A program made the translations under genes and the position numbers. A stretch of DNA of 53,587 nucleotides from the NCBI GenBank assembly GCA_003019535.1, contig NEXG01000002.1:59256-112842 (forward strand). Reading direction: 5' to 3'. This DNA comes from Candidatus Marsarchaeota G2 archaeon ECH_B_1 (GTDB lineage: Archaea; Thermoproteota; Thermoprotei_A; Marsarchaeales; Marsarchaeaceae). Below the pieces are notes generated by a model. The model was not told the origin of the DNA. It saw nothing but the letters and a program-made list of their open reading frames with translations, and did not search any database. Shown here one piece after another: positions 17,454 through 26,375 of the stretch. Positions within the stretch are counted from its first letter, which is position 1. Every line of letters starts with the position of its first letter.

Positions 17454-17579
17454 AGCGGAGCACCCCGTTTGCCCTCACGGGGCGGAAGGAGATGAATACG
17501 CTTCCCCCCTCCCCTCCCGCCTTCTTCCCTGTGGGAATAAAGGTATAAATAGTGGTGGTGGAGGAAGGATTAGCCTGCG

Positions 17580-18704
17580 GTGCGTGTGAGGGCTTATAGA
17601 TACAGCGCGTATACATCGAAGACCGTGGCGGGGGTGTTGAGAACTCGGTTAGAGGTTGCCTGCAAGCTCTACAACACGCTCCCACACGCTGAGCAGGAGG
17701 AGTATGAAAGAAACAAGCATTCGATGAGTGAAGCCGGGCTTTGGCGGCTCGCTTTGGATCTGGGAAGGCGGGATCCAGAATTCCAAGCACTGCACTCTCA
17801 AGTAGCCCAGCAGGTCGCGGAGAGGTTCTACTAGGCTTGGGAGCGCTTCTTCGATGGACTCGCAAACAAGCCCAAGAAGCCTCACATGTACCTCTCCCTG
17901 GTTTATCCCCAGAGCGGCTGGAGGCTTTCTGATATGAGACAGGTGGGGCGGGGTGAAAACAAGTAGAAAGCTCGTTTGCGGCTGAGTAGGATCGGCTTCT
18001 TCACGCTGGTGATACACAGGGGGTTCCCCTTAGAGCGGGTAGCCCAAGTTTGCATCAAAATGTACCCCTCTGGTCGAATCTACGTGGTCTTCTTTGTGGA
18101 GGAACCTGAAACACAGGGATCATCAAAGGAGGCTGAGAGGGCTGTGGGCCTAGATGTGGGGCTCACAAGGCTTGCCACACTCTCCGACCGATGGCCGCTT
18201 CCTTGGGAACCCGAGGCCGCTTGAGCGCTCTCCAGCTAGGATCAGGGTGCTGCAGAGAAGTCTTTCGAGGAAGAGGTTTCTCTCTAAGAACTGGCTAGAA
18301 GCGAAGGGGAGGCTCGCCGGGGAGTATGAGCACTTAAAGGATTTTAGGCGTGACCTCTTCTCCGACTCGGTGCCCTACTCGCTTAGGTGTACGATGTACT
18401 AATCTTGGAGGACTTTGACACTAGGGGTTTAATCGAGGAGAAAGAGCTGACAAGGGTGAGGAGGCGTAGGCTCTACGACTCCGCGTTCTCCGAGCTCAGA
18501 GAGTGCTTGGAGTGGGAGTCCCACAAACGCGGTAAACGGGTTTTGGCGGTGCCGACCTACAACACTTCGCGTGAATGCTTTCAGTGTGGTGGAATCAACC
18601 ATGATTTGACGCTAATAGATAGGGTTTTCCACGGTCCCCACTGTGGTTTTACCTTGGATCATGATCTTAACGCCTGTTTGGTACTTTTAAGAAGAGCAGG
18701 GTAG
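17580..18704 (+). pseudogene. tnpB: Decayed TnpB (IS200/IS605 or IS1341-type OrfB)
   Basis: At least five pieces in shifting frames together resemble TnpB, the RNA-guided nuclease of IS605-type elements. They are an N-terminal part (17580-17834, RYSAYTSKTVAGVLRTRLE, LYNTLPHAEQEEYER), a middle with the RuvC-I motif VGLDVGLTRLATLSDR (18148-18195), a stretch resembling the bridging helix, LILEDFDTRGLIEE (RuvC-II), and a zinc-ribbon end, SRECFQCGGIN then HCGFTLDHDLNACL with the RuvC-III aspartate. One zinc-ribbon cysteine is replaced by glycine (GPHCG). Several frameshifts and stops make it inactive. No TnpA is seen. A TATA (GGTATAAATAG, 17540-17550) precedes it. Confidence 0.85.
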
Positions 18705-18830
18705 GTGCCACCCTCTAGGTGTGCCTGTCCTTGAGCTTCACCCAATACCTCCCCCACCATCCCTCGGGTTGGTGAGGGATAGGCATGGTGGGGCTGTGAA
18801 GCAGGAAGTTCCGAAGCTTTAGCTGAGGAG
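18705..18830 (+). ncRNA. Right end of the TnpB element, probable decayed omegaRNA 3' region
   Basis: Downstream of the tnpB stop the sequence ends in GAAGCAGGAAGTTCCGAAGC, TTTA, GCTGAGGAG. This has the form of archaeal IS605-type right ends, where a GC-rich hairpin with a TTTA loop closes the guide RNA scaffold. The stem here (CCGAAGC / GCTGAGG) has two mismatches, matching the decay of the gene. Beyond about 18830 the host gene (J-domain remnant) begins, which would be the guide side. Confidence 0.45.
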
Positions 18831-18831
18831 T

Positions 18832-18935
18832 AGCTCACCACGAGTCTCCGGTAGGCGGCTTTAACCTCATCCGCCGAGGCATCCCTCCTAACCCCGAGCA
18901 CCTCCTATGGAGCCTTGGCTGAGACAACCCTGTCA
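18832..18935 (-). pseudogene. J-domain (DnaJ-like) gene remnant interrupted by the TnpB element
   Basis: On the minus strand the frame reads P, stop, EVLGVRRDASADEVKAAYRR then LVVSY and breaks off at the end of the TnpB element, just before the HPD motif that follows in J domains. The stop TAG sits where family members have Tyr (TAC), as in PYEVLGV. The remnant thus has a truncation by insertion plus a point nonsense mutation. The missing HPD half may lie left of tnpB: minus strand near 17470-17520 reads TGKKAGGEGGSVFISFR, a weak J-domain-like tail. Confidence 0.6.
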
Positions 18936-18960
18936 GCGTCCTCACCGTAACCCGCTCTCC

Positions 18961-19158
18961 CACACACCTTAATCCGGACAGAGGTGCGGGTGGTGAAGAA
19001 TAGTAAAGATACGGGTTAACATACTGATTTGCGACGTGATGTTTTCCGTGAACAGGTGGAAACATAACGACGACTTGTGTAGAAGTTAACGAAAAAAGAT
19101 AAATTAGTGCCACGGTGAAGACGGCCAACATAACTAAACCCGATATCCTCATTGCCAT
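18961..19158 (-). CDS. Possible small membrane-anchored protein, unknown
   Basis: From ATG at 19158 or 19152 the frame encodes MRISGLVMLAVFTVALIYLF, a good membrane anchor, then a His/Tyr-rich outer part (VHGKHHVANQYVNPYLYY). The frame stays open to 18835, but past about 18960 it overlaps the J-domain remnant and is probably meaningless. A minus-strand TATA (AAATTTTTATAG, 19174-19185) sits at the right distance. Base composition is AT-rich like the genes to its right. No family recognised. Confidence 0.35.
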
Positions 19159-19407
19159 TTCCTGTCTTTTTTACTATAAAAATTTTCTATATCTAACTGA
19201 AGCGTCTCCAACAGTCTCTCTTATCCTGTTATTAACTACAGGTTGTAAATAACAAAAATCCCCTATCCGCCTGAGCATAGAATCCCTACTGCAGTTATAG
19301 AAAAAACGCCCGTCTCTAGCTTAATACGAAAGCCTGTTCTACTAGTTTCATCATGTAGAAGGTCAAATATTCTGGTTCAGCCAACCCTATGCTTGATATT
19401 TCTGAAA

Positions 19408-19418
19408 AATTTATAAAC
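19408..19418 (+). promoter_or_regulatory. TATA box of the GNAT gene
   Basis: AATTTATAAAC, centred about 26 bases before the ATG at 19439, predicts a leaderless mRNA. Confidence 0.6.
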
Positions 19419-19438
19419 TTATACTATCGAGTTAAATC

Positions 19439-20164
19439 ATGAATAATTTAGTAAGGAGTTTATTTCTAACGGATCCGGTTAAATTCGCATTCGAGATTTA
19501 TGATTCAGGGGTTGATGATAAGTACACTGAATTTATAATAATCAATGAAGGTTATTTGATGTTTTATAGAAAATTTAACCCAATTACAGCAATACTTTAC
19601 GCGGAAAAGGAAACTACAGCGGAAAAATTACTTACCTCAATAAGGGAAGACACATTCATATTATTTATAGAACCTAAATGGAAATATTTGTTGAACTTCC
19701 CCAACGCAAAGACCTATCCTGAGGTCTTAATGATGTGTAAATCTCCTTTAGTCCTTAGGAGGGAAGGGGTCAGAGGATTAACTGTTAATGACGCTGAAGA
19801 AATACTGAAACTTTACGGGGAAGAGAGGGGGAATACGCTAATACAAATGATAAGAGAAAACAAAACAACGGCTTACGGGCTATTTCTAGACGACAATTTA
19901 GTCTCAGCTGCTTACACATTGGTTGAAACCAAAGACGTAGCTGTAATAGGAGGAGTTTTGACTAGCGGAGAGTTTAGGAATAAGGGTTTTGCAAGTTCCG
20001 TCGTGTCGTCACTAACGGAAAACATAGTCAAAAAAGGTAAAGTGGCCTCTCTTTACGTAAGAGAAGATAATATCCCTGCTATTCACGTTTATGCGAAAAT
20101 CGGATTCAAAGAGCATTCGAGAAGGTTATGGGTCTCCGTAAACACTGAGGTAAAGCCGCTGTGA
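19439..20164 (+). CDS. GNAT-family N-acetyltransferase
   Basis: 241 residues. The C-terminal half (about 120-235) has the GNAT fold: GLFLDDNLVSAAYTLVE, the acetyl-CoA loop VLTSGEFRNKGFASSVV (R/Q-x2-G-x-G/A type, with RNKGFAS) and VREDNIPAIHVYAKIGFKEH, the typical last helix-strand pair. The N-terminal half is a family-specific domain I cannot name. The gene is much more AT-rich than the 53-55 percent GC genes around and uses AAA/ATA codons, as in Sulfolobus-like genomes. It lies in an island with a secreted protein and repeats, so recent transfer is likely. Substrate unknown. Confidence 0.85.
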   Translation: MNNLVRSLFLTDPVKFAFEIYDSGVDDKYTEFIIINEGYLMFYRKFNPITAILYAEKETTAEKLLTSIREDTFILFIEPKWKYLLNFPNAKTYPEVLMMCKSPLVLRREGVRGLTVNDAEEILKLYGEERGNTLIQMIRENKTTAYGLFLDDNLVSAAYTLVETKDVAVIGGVLTSGEFRNKGFASSVVSSLTENIVKKGKVASLYVREDNIPAIHVYAKIGFKEHSRRLWVSVNTEVKPL

Positions 20165-20707
20165 ATAAGCTCGTATAGCAAATCGAATCCCAAATGGAAC
20201 TGGCTTAGGTTTACAAGGGATAATAACCGAGCAACCTCATGTCTCTCTAATAGACAAAAATTTGCGAGATAATTATTTACACCACCCCCTTGGCTTTTAC
20301 GCAATTATTTCCGAAAATTTATAGGCCAACGTTACCGAAATTATGGAAGACTTAGTTAAAGCATGCCATAGTATGGACACTAAGCTATGAAATTTTCCTT
20401 AACCCAACTAGAATGATTTACGAAGGATGAATAACGCCATACCTTATCCGGACAGGCGCGAACATACCCTCGATCCCTAGGAGTGCGTCCGCCTCTTATC
20501 CGGACAGGATCAATTTCTCAAACTCATAAGCAATTCTGACCTTCCTTTCTGATACTTTGAATTTCTCAGAGGCCATCTTGCGAATCTCAATTTAGGATTT
20601 CTAATTTCCCCTTTCGGAGACTTTCTCTGACAAGAAGACCCATGTTTTAATTCTTCGATGCCGTTGGAAAATCTGTTAACATTAATAATCCATGGCAGAA
20701 ATTATAT
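20165..20707. other. AT-rich intergenic stretch with repeated TTATCCGGACA boxes
   Basis: About 540 bases without an intact gene. Two direct copies of CTTATCCGGACAGG lie at 20443-20456 and 20494-20507, identical to the end motif of the local IS family. The minus strand from about 20577 to 20508 encodes a short peptide beginning MASEKFKVSERKVRIAYEF that ends in the second box; it looks like a gene fragment. Confidence 0.45.
20443..20507. repeat. Direct pair of IS-end-like CTTATCCGGACAGG boxes
   Basis: Two identical 14-base copies 51 bases apart. They equal the right inverted repeat of the IS relics (CTTATCCAGACA at 24843-24854) better than any other sequence in the window, so they are probably solo ends left by deletion or nested insertion. 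Confidence 0.6.
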
Positions 20708-21388
20708 CTATGTCACAGTGAAATGTAGAAGTGCGGTTTCCCCCCATTCATCAGCTATAATCACTGTGTACTGACCAGCAGAGAAATATATGAATTTATA
20801 CGAATTATTGAGGGGGTTAAAATTATTGACGGGGTTGGAAGCGACCCAGTAGCCGGAGAATGAAACTGTTGATGAAAGGGTTATTGGGATTGAGAAGTCC
20901 CCAGCACCAAGGATAAAACCCCGATCGCTCAATCCCATTAACTCGTAACCATTAACATGTACTAATGCCGGGCACATATAGATTCCCGGCTCCCATAAAT
21001 TGAGGGGTTTAGCAGATGCTATTGAAATGCTATTAACGTATCCAGGAATAATTGCAAGACCGTATGGAAAATCTGAACCGCAGGGTGAGTCTATCAGAGG
21101 GTACTTTTCTCCATCTATAGTAGGCCATAAATTGGATGCGTTAAAAATAGTTGTTGGACCATTATGATAGATTTCTATGCTAATTGTTATGCTCTGTCCA
21201 GGTACAATTGACTGAGAGTTTTCAGAAGAGATGAGCTCCAATTGCTTATAATTATGTTCATTATCATAATTATGATTAAGGAAAAATGGACCCCAGAATA
21301 ATGAAACACCTGCAACTAACACAACAGCAACAATAACTCCCGCGATTATTATGATCCTCCCTGTCAATTTTGGCAAATGATATCGCAC
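20708..21388 (-). CDS. Secreted or membrane-anchored protein of unknown function
   Basis: 226 residues. A strong N-terminal helix, GRIIIIAGVIVAVVLVAGV, is followed by an Asn/Ser-rich extracellular domain with many N-x-S/T sites. The ending AGQYTVIIADEWGETALLHF resembles a beta-strand motif seen at the end of hypothetical secreted proteins of Sulfolobales and Thaumarchaeota (from memory, not searched). A minus-strand TATA-like AATTAAAAAG lies near 21408-21417. It shares the AT-rich composition of the GNAT gene. Confidence 0.65.
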   Translation of the reverse strand: MRYHLPKLTGRIIIIAGVIVAVVLVAGVSLFWGPFFLNHNYDNEHNYKQLELISSENSQSIVPGQSITISIEIYHNGPTTIFNASNLWPTIDGEKYPLIDSPCGSDFPYGLAIIPGYVNSISIASAKPLNLWEPGIYMCPALVHVNGYELMGLSDRGFILGAGDFSIPITLSSTVSFSGYWVASNPVNNFNPLNNSYKFIYFSAGQYTVIIADEWGETALLHFTVT

Positions 21389-21457
21389 CCCTCTTAGGCC
21401 CTTACTCTTTTTAATTATGGTCGTCTCTTTATAAGAATTTTTCTATTCACCGTGATG

Positions 21458-21518
21458 GTGTCCGGATAACGCTTCTCCACGCCTGGATACAGAGGTCACC
21501 GCGTTCTAATCCGGACAC
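21458..21518. repeat. Miniature inverted-repeat element, copy 2
   Basis: 61 bases with near-perfect inverted ends GTGTCCGGATAAC and CTAATCCGGACAC and the core CTCCACGCCTGGATAC. It aligns along its whole length with the copy at 16809-16868. The ends match the local IS6-like relics. Confidence 0.7.
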
Positions 21519-21597
21519 TATCGAGAAATTATCGTCAGTTTCTTAAAATTAATTCTCTGAGATCCTCAAATTTCCCATTATTCCTGAGCGTTTTCAA

Positions 21598-22075
21598 TAT
21601 CACGATAAGCATTCATGCGAATCACCTCAAGCTGGTGTACCACTTCATGAATACTTCAGGAAGTCTACTAAGGATGGGTGTTAAGAGTGTTAAGTACCCA
21701 AGCCTACCAGCCTACCTACGCGCATCCACGTTAACTGAGAAAACCATCGTCCTCTCTATAAAGCGGAGCGAGAGAAGCGCTCAACCAATACTGCTCCTCT
21801 CACCGGATGCTTCGTGATGGATGGGTTGTAGCCGAGGTCAAGGTTCTCGAACGCCCATCCACAGTACAATGGATCCCTATCCATCACAATAGGACTCCGG
21901 AGTGTTGCCACTTATACTTCCCCATCAGAACCTCGTCTCGCTGGGAGGAATAATAGGGCGTGTATGTAGGGAGCTCCCTAGTGGTCCACGTGGCCTTGGC
22001 CGCCAAAACCCCCTCCCCTCCTCGTGTCCACGTCTACCCTTGGCGGCACATTCATCTAAACGAACACCCAGCTCA
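21598..22075 (-). mobile_element. IS relic (DDE transposase, IS6-like), copy 3, C-terminal part
   Basis: The minus strand reads PIVMDRDPLYCGWAFENLDL, GYNPSITKHPVRGAVLVERF, then after frame changes ERTMVFSVNVDARR and LPEVFMKWYTSLR. This is the second half of a DDE transposase with the V-x-D-x-x-P-x-Y and ERF-x-R-x-L-K-x-RT-x-F patterns of archaeal IS6-type elements. Nucleotides at the 3' end match the end of the copy at 24062-24854 (the stretch around GAAGTATTCATG). A degraded right end CTTATCGTGATA lies at 21598-21609. The N-terminal half is unrecognisable beyond about 22075. Stops and frameshifts make it inactive. Confidence 0.7.
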
Positions 22076-22324
22076 GCGTTCGCCTAGGTCGTCATATGGG
22101 GTGGCTGTCTGAGCTATTTTTTCCAGCTATTATCTTGATTTCTTTGATGGGTTTAAAGCTGTACATGGGGGGTTATGTGGGGGGCGCTGTGGGGGTGGGG
22201 GATACCCAGCCCGCGGAGTGTTGGTGTTATTTCTCTCTTAGTGTGTGTTTCTCGGGTAACGCTCCTATCTCAGCTATGTAGGGATGACCCTGCGTCACTC
22301 GCTGCACGTCTTTAGAGGTTAGAT

Positions 22325-22740
22325 TTACATGTCAGGGTTGGGCTTGAGTGGTTCGCTGTGTGAGTGAACGCTTTGATTTGTAAAGAACAACGCCACAGCT
22401 GAGTTGAGCATTACAAGGTTGAGGAGGAGGTGTGCTGGTGGGTAAGCAAGTAGTGTGTCAAGCTCCACAAAGAATCCAACCCAGAGAGTGAATAACCCTA
22501 ACCCAGTCAACTCTGTTTGCCCCTTTGTTTCTTGGTGTTTCCTGTGGATACTAGTAGAGCAATTGAGAAGCTTAACCCCCGTATAGACGCCAAAAACCAG
22601 AGACCCGAGAGGTATTAAAAGCTCGTTGGGGTGCCAATAACATCGCTGGTAAGAGTGTACACCGCGGCTCCTAAACCAGTGATGGTAGCAAAAGCGGCAG
22701 CCAAGCTTGTGTAGAGAGCCAGCCTGTCTAACATCCCCAT
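22325..22740 (-). pseudogene. Small four-helix membrane protein, frameshifted
   Basis: Two minus-strand frames join into one hydrophobic protein. The first part starts at ATG 22740 (MGMLDRLALYTSLAAAFATI) and runs to SDVIGTP. The second continues as NELLIPLGSLVFGVYTGVKLL and ends PLKPNPDM. The join needs one extra C in the coding-strand CCCC run (plus-strand GGGG at 22628-22631). The joined product has about 137 residues and four helices. I do not recognise it. The upstream DUF4143 ATPase gene overlaps its leader. Assembly error or true frameshift cannot be distinguished. Confidence 0.5.
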
Positions 22741-22777
22741 TTGAGACAATATGTGAATCGTTATAGGCTTTGCCTCC

Positions 22778-24010
22778 TCACACAAAGTGATGGGGTAGAA
22801 ACGCAACCTTTGTGCCCTCTATTTGCTTTACGCCGGTGTAGCCTTTGGTGAACACCACACCCACCTTTGGCTTGTAGCGTTCGATGAAACTCAGGAAGCC
22901 CCTCTCAGGTGTACCTGAAGCTTTTACCTCGATGGGAACCAATCCTAGCGCGGTTTGAATCACAAAGTCCACTTCGGCTTTCCCCGTTGTCCTCCAGTAC
23001 CTTGGCTCGTATCCTTGTAGGATAAGCTCGTTGAGCACAAAGTTTTCGAGCATAGCACCAGTGTCCGTCCTGTTTTCAACTGGGGCAAAAATTCCAAGGA
23101 TGGCGTTCCTGAATCCTAAGTCGTAAAAGTACACCTTCTTTGCTTTCTTTATCTCGTTAATCTTATTCGTGTGATAAGGAGAGATGAGTCTTATGACGTA
23201 TGTGTTCACGAGTATAGAAAGGTATGAAACAAACGTCCTGTAATCTAATCCAATATCGCTGCAAGCCGAAGAAGCCTCAAGGATAGAGCCGCTAGAAAGA
23301 GCAAGATACTTTGTGAGAGACCTGAACTTTTCTACCTCCCTTATTCCAAACGATCCGAACACGTCCTTTTCAACGTACATGGATACAAGGTTTTTGAGTA
23401 ACCCGAGTTTCGCATCTTCTTCTTTGACCACAGCGGGAAAGCCCCCGTAAACCACGTACTCGCTAAGGAGCGCTTCAAACTCTCTTCTAAAGGGGTCATC
23501 GAGGCTGGGTTCTTCACCCGACTCCAGAAACTCCTTTAACGTCTTCAGCCTTTGGCTAAAGATTTCGTGGAGGTCGCTGCGTTTCCACATCACGAACTCT
23601 TCGAAGCCAAGAGGTAAGAGCTCAAAATACACTCCTCTCCCCACGAGCCATCTCCCGATTTCTACTTTGATGTCAAAGGAGCCGGAGCCCGTGAGCACAA
23701 GCTTTAATCTCTCCGAGTAGAGGTCGTAGAGTAGCTTTGCTATCCTACCCGCCTTACGTGACCTCTGCGCTTCATCTATGTACAGGAACCCGCCCTGAAG
23801 ACGTCTCTCCGCAAAGCTTCTAGGGAATTTCTCAAAGGTCTCCAGCTCATCCGGGTCTTCAAGGGTGACGTAAGAGCCTCCAAACTTTTCCTCTAAGTGA
23901 CGAAGCATCGTGGTCTTACCGGATTGCCTTGGCCCCTTAATTATTACCGCCTCCCTCCTTAACATCCACTTATCCAATTCTTCCTCAATTATTCTTGGAA
24001 GATACTCCAT
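22778..24010 (-). CDS. AAA ATPase with DUF4143 (archaeal ATPase / nuclease-like fold)
   Basis: 410 residues. An N-terminal AAA_14 domain has Walker A GPRQSGKTT (26-34), Walker B GGFLYIDEAQ (73-82) and sensor-like LVLTGSGS (about 109-116). The C-terminal DUF4143 domain contains VYFYDLGFRNAILG and a PD-(D/E)XK-like core, GKAEVDFVIQ then VPIEVKASG. Such proteins are common in archaea, often near mobile DNA, and their cellular role is not settled. It starts at ATG 24010 with a minus-strand TATA (GTTTATTATG, 24031-24040), so it is probably leaderless. It sits between two IS relics. Confidence 0.9.
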   Translation of the reverse strand: MEYLPRIIEEELDKWMLRREAVIIKGPRQSGKTTMLRHLEEKFGGSYVTLEDPDELETFEKFPRSFAERRLQGGFLYIDEAQRSRKAGRIAKLLYDLYSERLKLVLTGSGSFDIKVEIGRWLVGRGVYFELLPLGFEEFVMWKRSDLHEIFSQRLKTLKEFLESGEEPSLDDPFRREFEALLSEYVVYGGFPAVVKEEDAKLGLLKNLVSMYVEKDVFGSFGIREVEKFRSLTKYLALSSGSILEASSACSDIGLDYRTFVSYLSILVNTYVIRLISPYHTNKINEIKKAKKVYFYDLGFRNAILGIFAPVENRTDTGAMLENFVLNELILQGYEPRYWRTTGKAEVDFVIQTALGLVPIEVKASGTPERGFLSFIERYKPKVGVVFTKGYTGVKQIEGTKVAFLPHHFV

Positions 24011-24061
24011 AAATAATTCAGTTATCTTAGCATAATAAACGTTGTGCTATAACGTGGATCC

Positions 24062-24854
24062 TGTTCGGATAAGCCTTAGTGGTGGGCGCCACGAAATTGA
24101 ATTGTGACCCACCGTGGAGCCCATTACCCACTGATATCTTTAGCTTCTTTAGGAATTTGAATGTTTTTGGGAGGAACAGGAAGAGATTTGGGCTCAGGGT
24201 TTTGTTGGCTGTGTCCCTCTACGCCTTTGGGTTAAGCCTCAGAGAGGAAAACCTCTAGCCGCATTCAGGATACTCTCGGAACCCGTCTCAAAATCGAGTG
24301 TTGAGGATTTGTCGAAGAAGGTTGAGGAGAAGCTGGGCTTCGAGTCGAAGCCTCGTGGGTACTCGGTTATCGCGGTTGACGAAGCAGTTGTGTAGTGTGG
24401 TGTAGTGTGGTGTAGTGTAGTGTGGTGTAGTGTAGTGTGGTGTAGTGTGGTGGTCAACCGCTCTACGCTTGGGCTGCGGCGGATGCTGAGACAGGAAAAC
24501 CCATCTGCCTGGTTGGGTGTCTCACTCACAAGGGCCACGCTAATGCGCTCAGGTTTCTACGTGGGCTGAGTAGGAGGTGTCTTCACTGGTGGGTGACCCC
24601 GTTATCCTCACTGATCTGGGACCCTAGTAGCCTGACTCGGCGGCCCGCGGGGGCTGGCCTCCGAGGCCAAGTTCACCAAACTTTTGGGCCGCTTGCTCTG
24701 TTGGTTTAGGGCTTCAGGGCTACCCCAAGATGGGGCGAGGGTTTTCCACAACAATCCCGGGAGAACACTCCTCACATCCATCCCAGACTTCCTAGAAGTA
24801 TTCATGCGCCGGTACACCACGTGGAGGTGATCCGTATCAAATCTTATCCAGACA
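24062..24854 (+). mobile_element. IS relic (DDE transposase, IS6-like), copy 1, with both ends
   Basis: 793 bases with terminal inverted repeats TGTTCGGATAAG (24062-24073) and CTTATCCAGACA (24843-24854), matching at 10 of 12 positions. Inside, the plus strand encodes FRNLNVFGRNRKRFGLRVLL and LYAFGLSLRE, then in another frame VEDLSKKVEEKLGFESKPRG and SVIAVDE (first catalytic Asp), then LYAWAAADAETGKPICLVG and the NALRFLRGLSRRC helix, then FHNNPG and PDFLEVFMRRYTTWR at the end. Several frame breaks and a pentanucleotide expansion at 24391-24450 inactivate it. No clear target duplication: the flanks share only GATC. Family placement (IS6/ISC774-like) is from pattern and size, not a search. Confidence 0.75.
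24391..24450. repeat. Pentanucleotide tandem repeat (TGTRG)12 inside the transposase relic
   Basis: Twelve uninterrupted pentamers, seven TGTAG and five TGTGG, totalling 60 bases. They separate the DDE motif AVDE from LYAWAAAD, where related transposases have only a short loop, so the array expanded after the gene was already dead or killed it. Confidence 0.85.
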
Positions 24855-25364
24855 AGATCGATAGGTGGCTATGCGTGTTTATCTTGGGGGAGACCCCGCC
24901 CTTACCGGTAGACCCAAATCAGCGTAGCGCCGATTGGAACCCACAAACGAATTTTGGGTTCACCGTTACGGACGGGGTAGCTCGCCTGAAACACTTCAAC
25001 CTTCCTCTAAAACTTTACAACCAGAAAGAGGATACGTATGCGCTACTTATGATGTGCTGGGTAGTGTGTTAGCTAGGTGTAAGAAGCCAGATATCCGTGT
25101 ATGCTCAGCTTAGAACCCTACACGTCAAAGTAGTGTAGCGGGGTTACGCCGGCGCCTCGTGATTGGACACAGTCGTATTACGTGGAAAGATTAATATTAA
25201 CCGAAGATGCTAATAGGGGGTGTATTAAAATGGTTTGGAAGATCATGGTTTAGCGAGGGGGTTCGCCGTCACGTGTTAAGTACTCAATATATTTGGTTCG
25301 TGCGCTTATGCCCTGCGTTGGGTAGGTCAATCTTCTGGTTTGGTTTTCCCGAGGCTTTGTATTA
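24855..25364. other. Intergenic stretch after the IS relic
   Basis: About 510 bases. A frame to 25072 overlaps the IS end and has no recognisable content. A short AT-rich block (AGATTAATATTAACC, 25187-25201) could hold a promoter. Nothing else seen. Confidence 0.3.
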
Positions 25365-26030
25365 ATGAGTGATTCCCGAATTGACCTCTACGTTGAGGGT
25401 GAGGAAAGGTTTGATTGGTTTGGGTCTTTTGTTTACTCTCTTTTCGCAAGGCGCGGTCTAAGGCCTCTGCATGAATTCGCCTTAAGAGAAGTTGTGAACG
25501 AAGCACTCCGCATGAAACCGAAGAGAATACTTGACTTAGGAGCTGGCCCTGGGCTTTTAACATGCCGATTGGCTCAACACCTACCAGAGGTCGAGGTGTA
25601 CGGAGTTGACCCTTCACCTCACATGCTTAGGCGAGCCGAAAAGACGGCAACAAAAATGGGTGTGAAGAATGTTCGCTTCAAGCTGGGTAGCTCAAGGGCT
25701 CTCCCGGATTTATCCTTCGAAATAATTTACAGTGTGCTGAGCTTCCATCACTGGGCCAAGCAGTCTCAGGCACTAGAGCAAATATATTCCCACCTCGCAG
25801 GTGGCAAGTTTATGGTTTTCGAGTATAACAGGGATAGACTCCCATTCTACTATTTCCCAGCTAGGGGTCACGCCATGCGCGTCGAAGCATTCGAAGAATT
25901 AAGCAAACATTCACCGTTTCCAAAACTAGAGGTAAAAGCAGAGGGAAGATTGCTCCTAGCAACCTACTTAAAAGAAGAAGGTGGCATCGAGCAACACGGC
26001 CAAATAAATGATGAGCCAATAGCAAAGTAG
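25365..26030 (+). CDS. Class I SAM-dependent methyltransferase
   Basis: 221 residues. The SAM motif RILDLGAGPGLLTCRLA, the acidic VYGVDPSPHMLRRAEK, and SFEIIYSVLSFHHWAKQSQA follow the order of Methyltransf_11/UbiE-like small-molecule methyltransferases. The H-H-W motif after the fourth strand is typical of this group. The C-terminal tail is hydrophilic. Substrate unknown. It stands alone on the plus strand. Confidence 0.85.
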   Translation: MSDSRIDLYVEGEERFDWFGSFVYSLFARRGLRPLHEFALREVVNEALRMKPKRILDLGAGPGLLTCRLAQHLPEVEVYGVDPSPHMLRRAEKTATKMGVKNVRFKLGSSRALPDLSFEIIYSVLSFHHWAKQSQALEQIYSHLAGGKFMVFEYNRDRLPFYYFPARGHAMRVEAFEELSKHSPFPKLEVKAEGRLLLATYLKEEGGIEQHGQINDEPIAK

Positions 26031-26375
26031 TCCGCCACGCCTCCTTTGCGTAGGGAAGCGTCCCCCTCCAACCACGAATCCCACACCGCTACGAGGTGTG
26101 GGTGCCCTCAGAATCTCTCCAGACTTGGGTTCCCTATCCCCACCACGCATACGACTGCTCCAATACCTCTGAGGGAAGCATCCCATTGAACCCCCAGTTT
26201 GGCATACACACCTCAATGTGGCTGGGGTTTTACAACTTTAAAGTCTTCAGGGAAAGCCTATGATTCGGTCGGCTTTCAAGGTGGTTTGCTGCGAGTGATG
26301 GGTGCTGGTCTAACCGGGTTCTCGGTGCATGTGAGAGCGTAACCCTTGAGAACGATTATCCTTGGGGTGGTCTAT
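26031..26375. other. Convergent intergenic stretch
   Basis: 345 bases between convergent genes. It contains two similar boxes, TAGGGAAGCGTCCC (26052-26065) and TGAGGGAAGCATCCCATTG (26170-26188), reminiscent of structured ends of IS605-type elements but without a gene. Also an imperfect hairpin, CACACCGCTACGAGGTGTG (26081-26099). Confidence 0.35.

Noticed and set aside
22096-22281. 61-codon frame with a hydrophobic start near the IS relic.
   Set aside because: Composition is G-rich and low complexity, and it lies beside decayed transposase sequence.
24388-24460. His/Thr-rich minus-strand peptide (HHTTLHHTT repeats).
   Set aside because: It is a translation of the TGTRG tandem repeat inside a dead transposase.
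24821-25072. 83-codon frame overlapping the right end of the IS relic.
   Set aside because: It begins inside the transposase relic and shows no recognisable domain.
26052-26188. GGGAAGC(G/A)TCCC boxes as a possible IS605-type end.
   Set aside because: No transposase or TnpB remnant nearby and only two imperfect copies.
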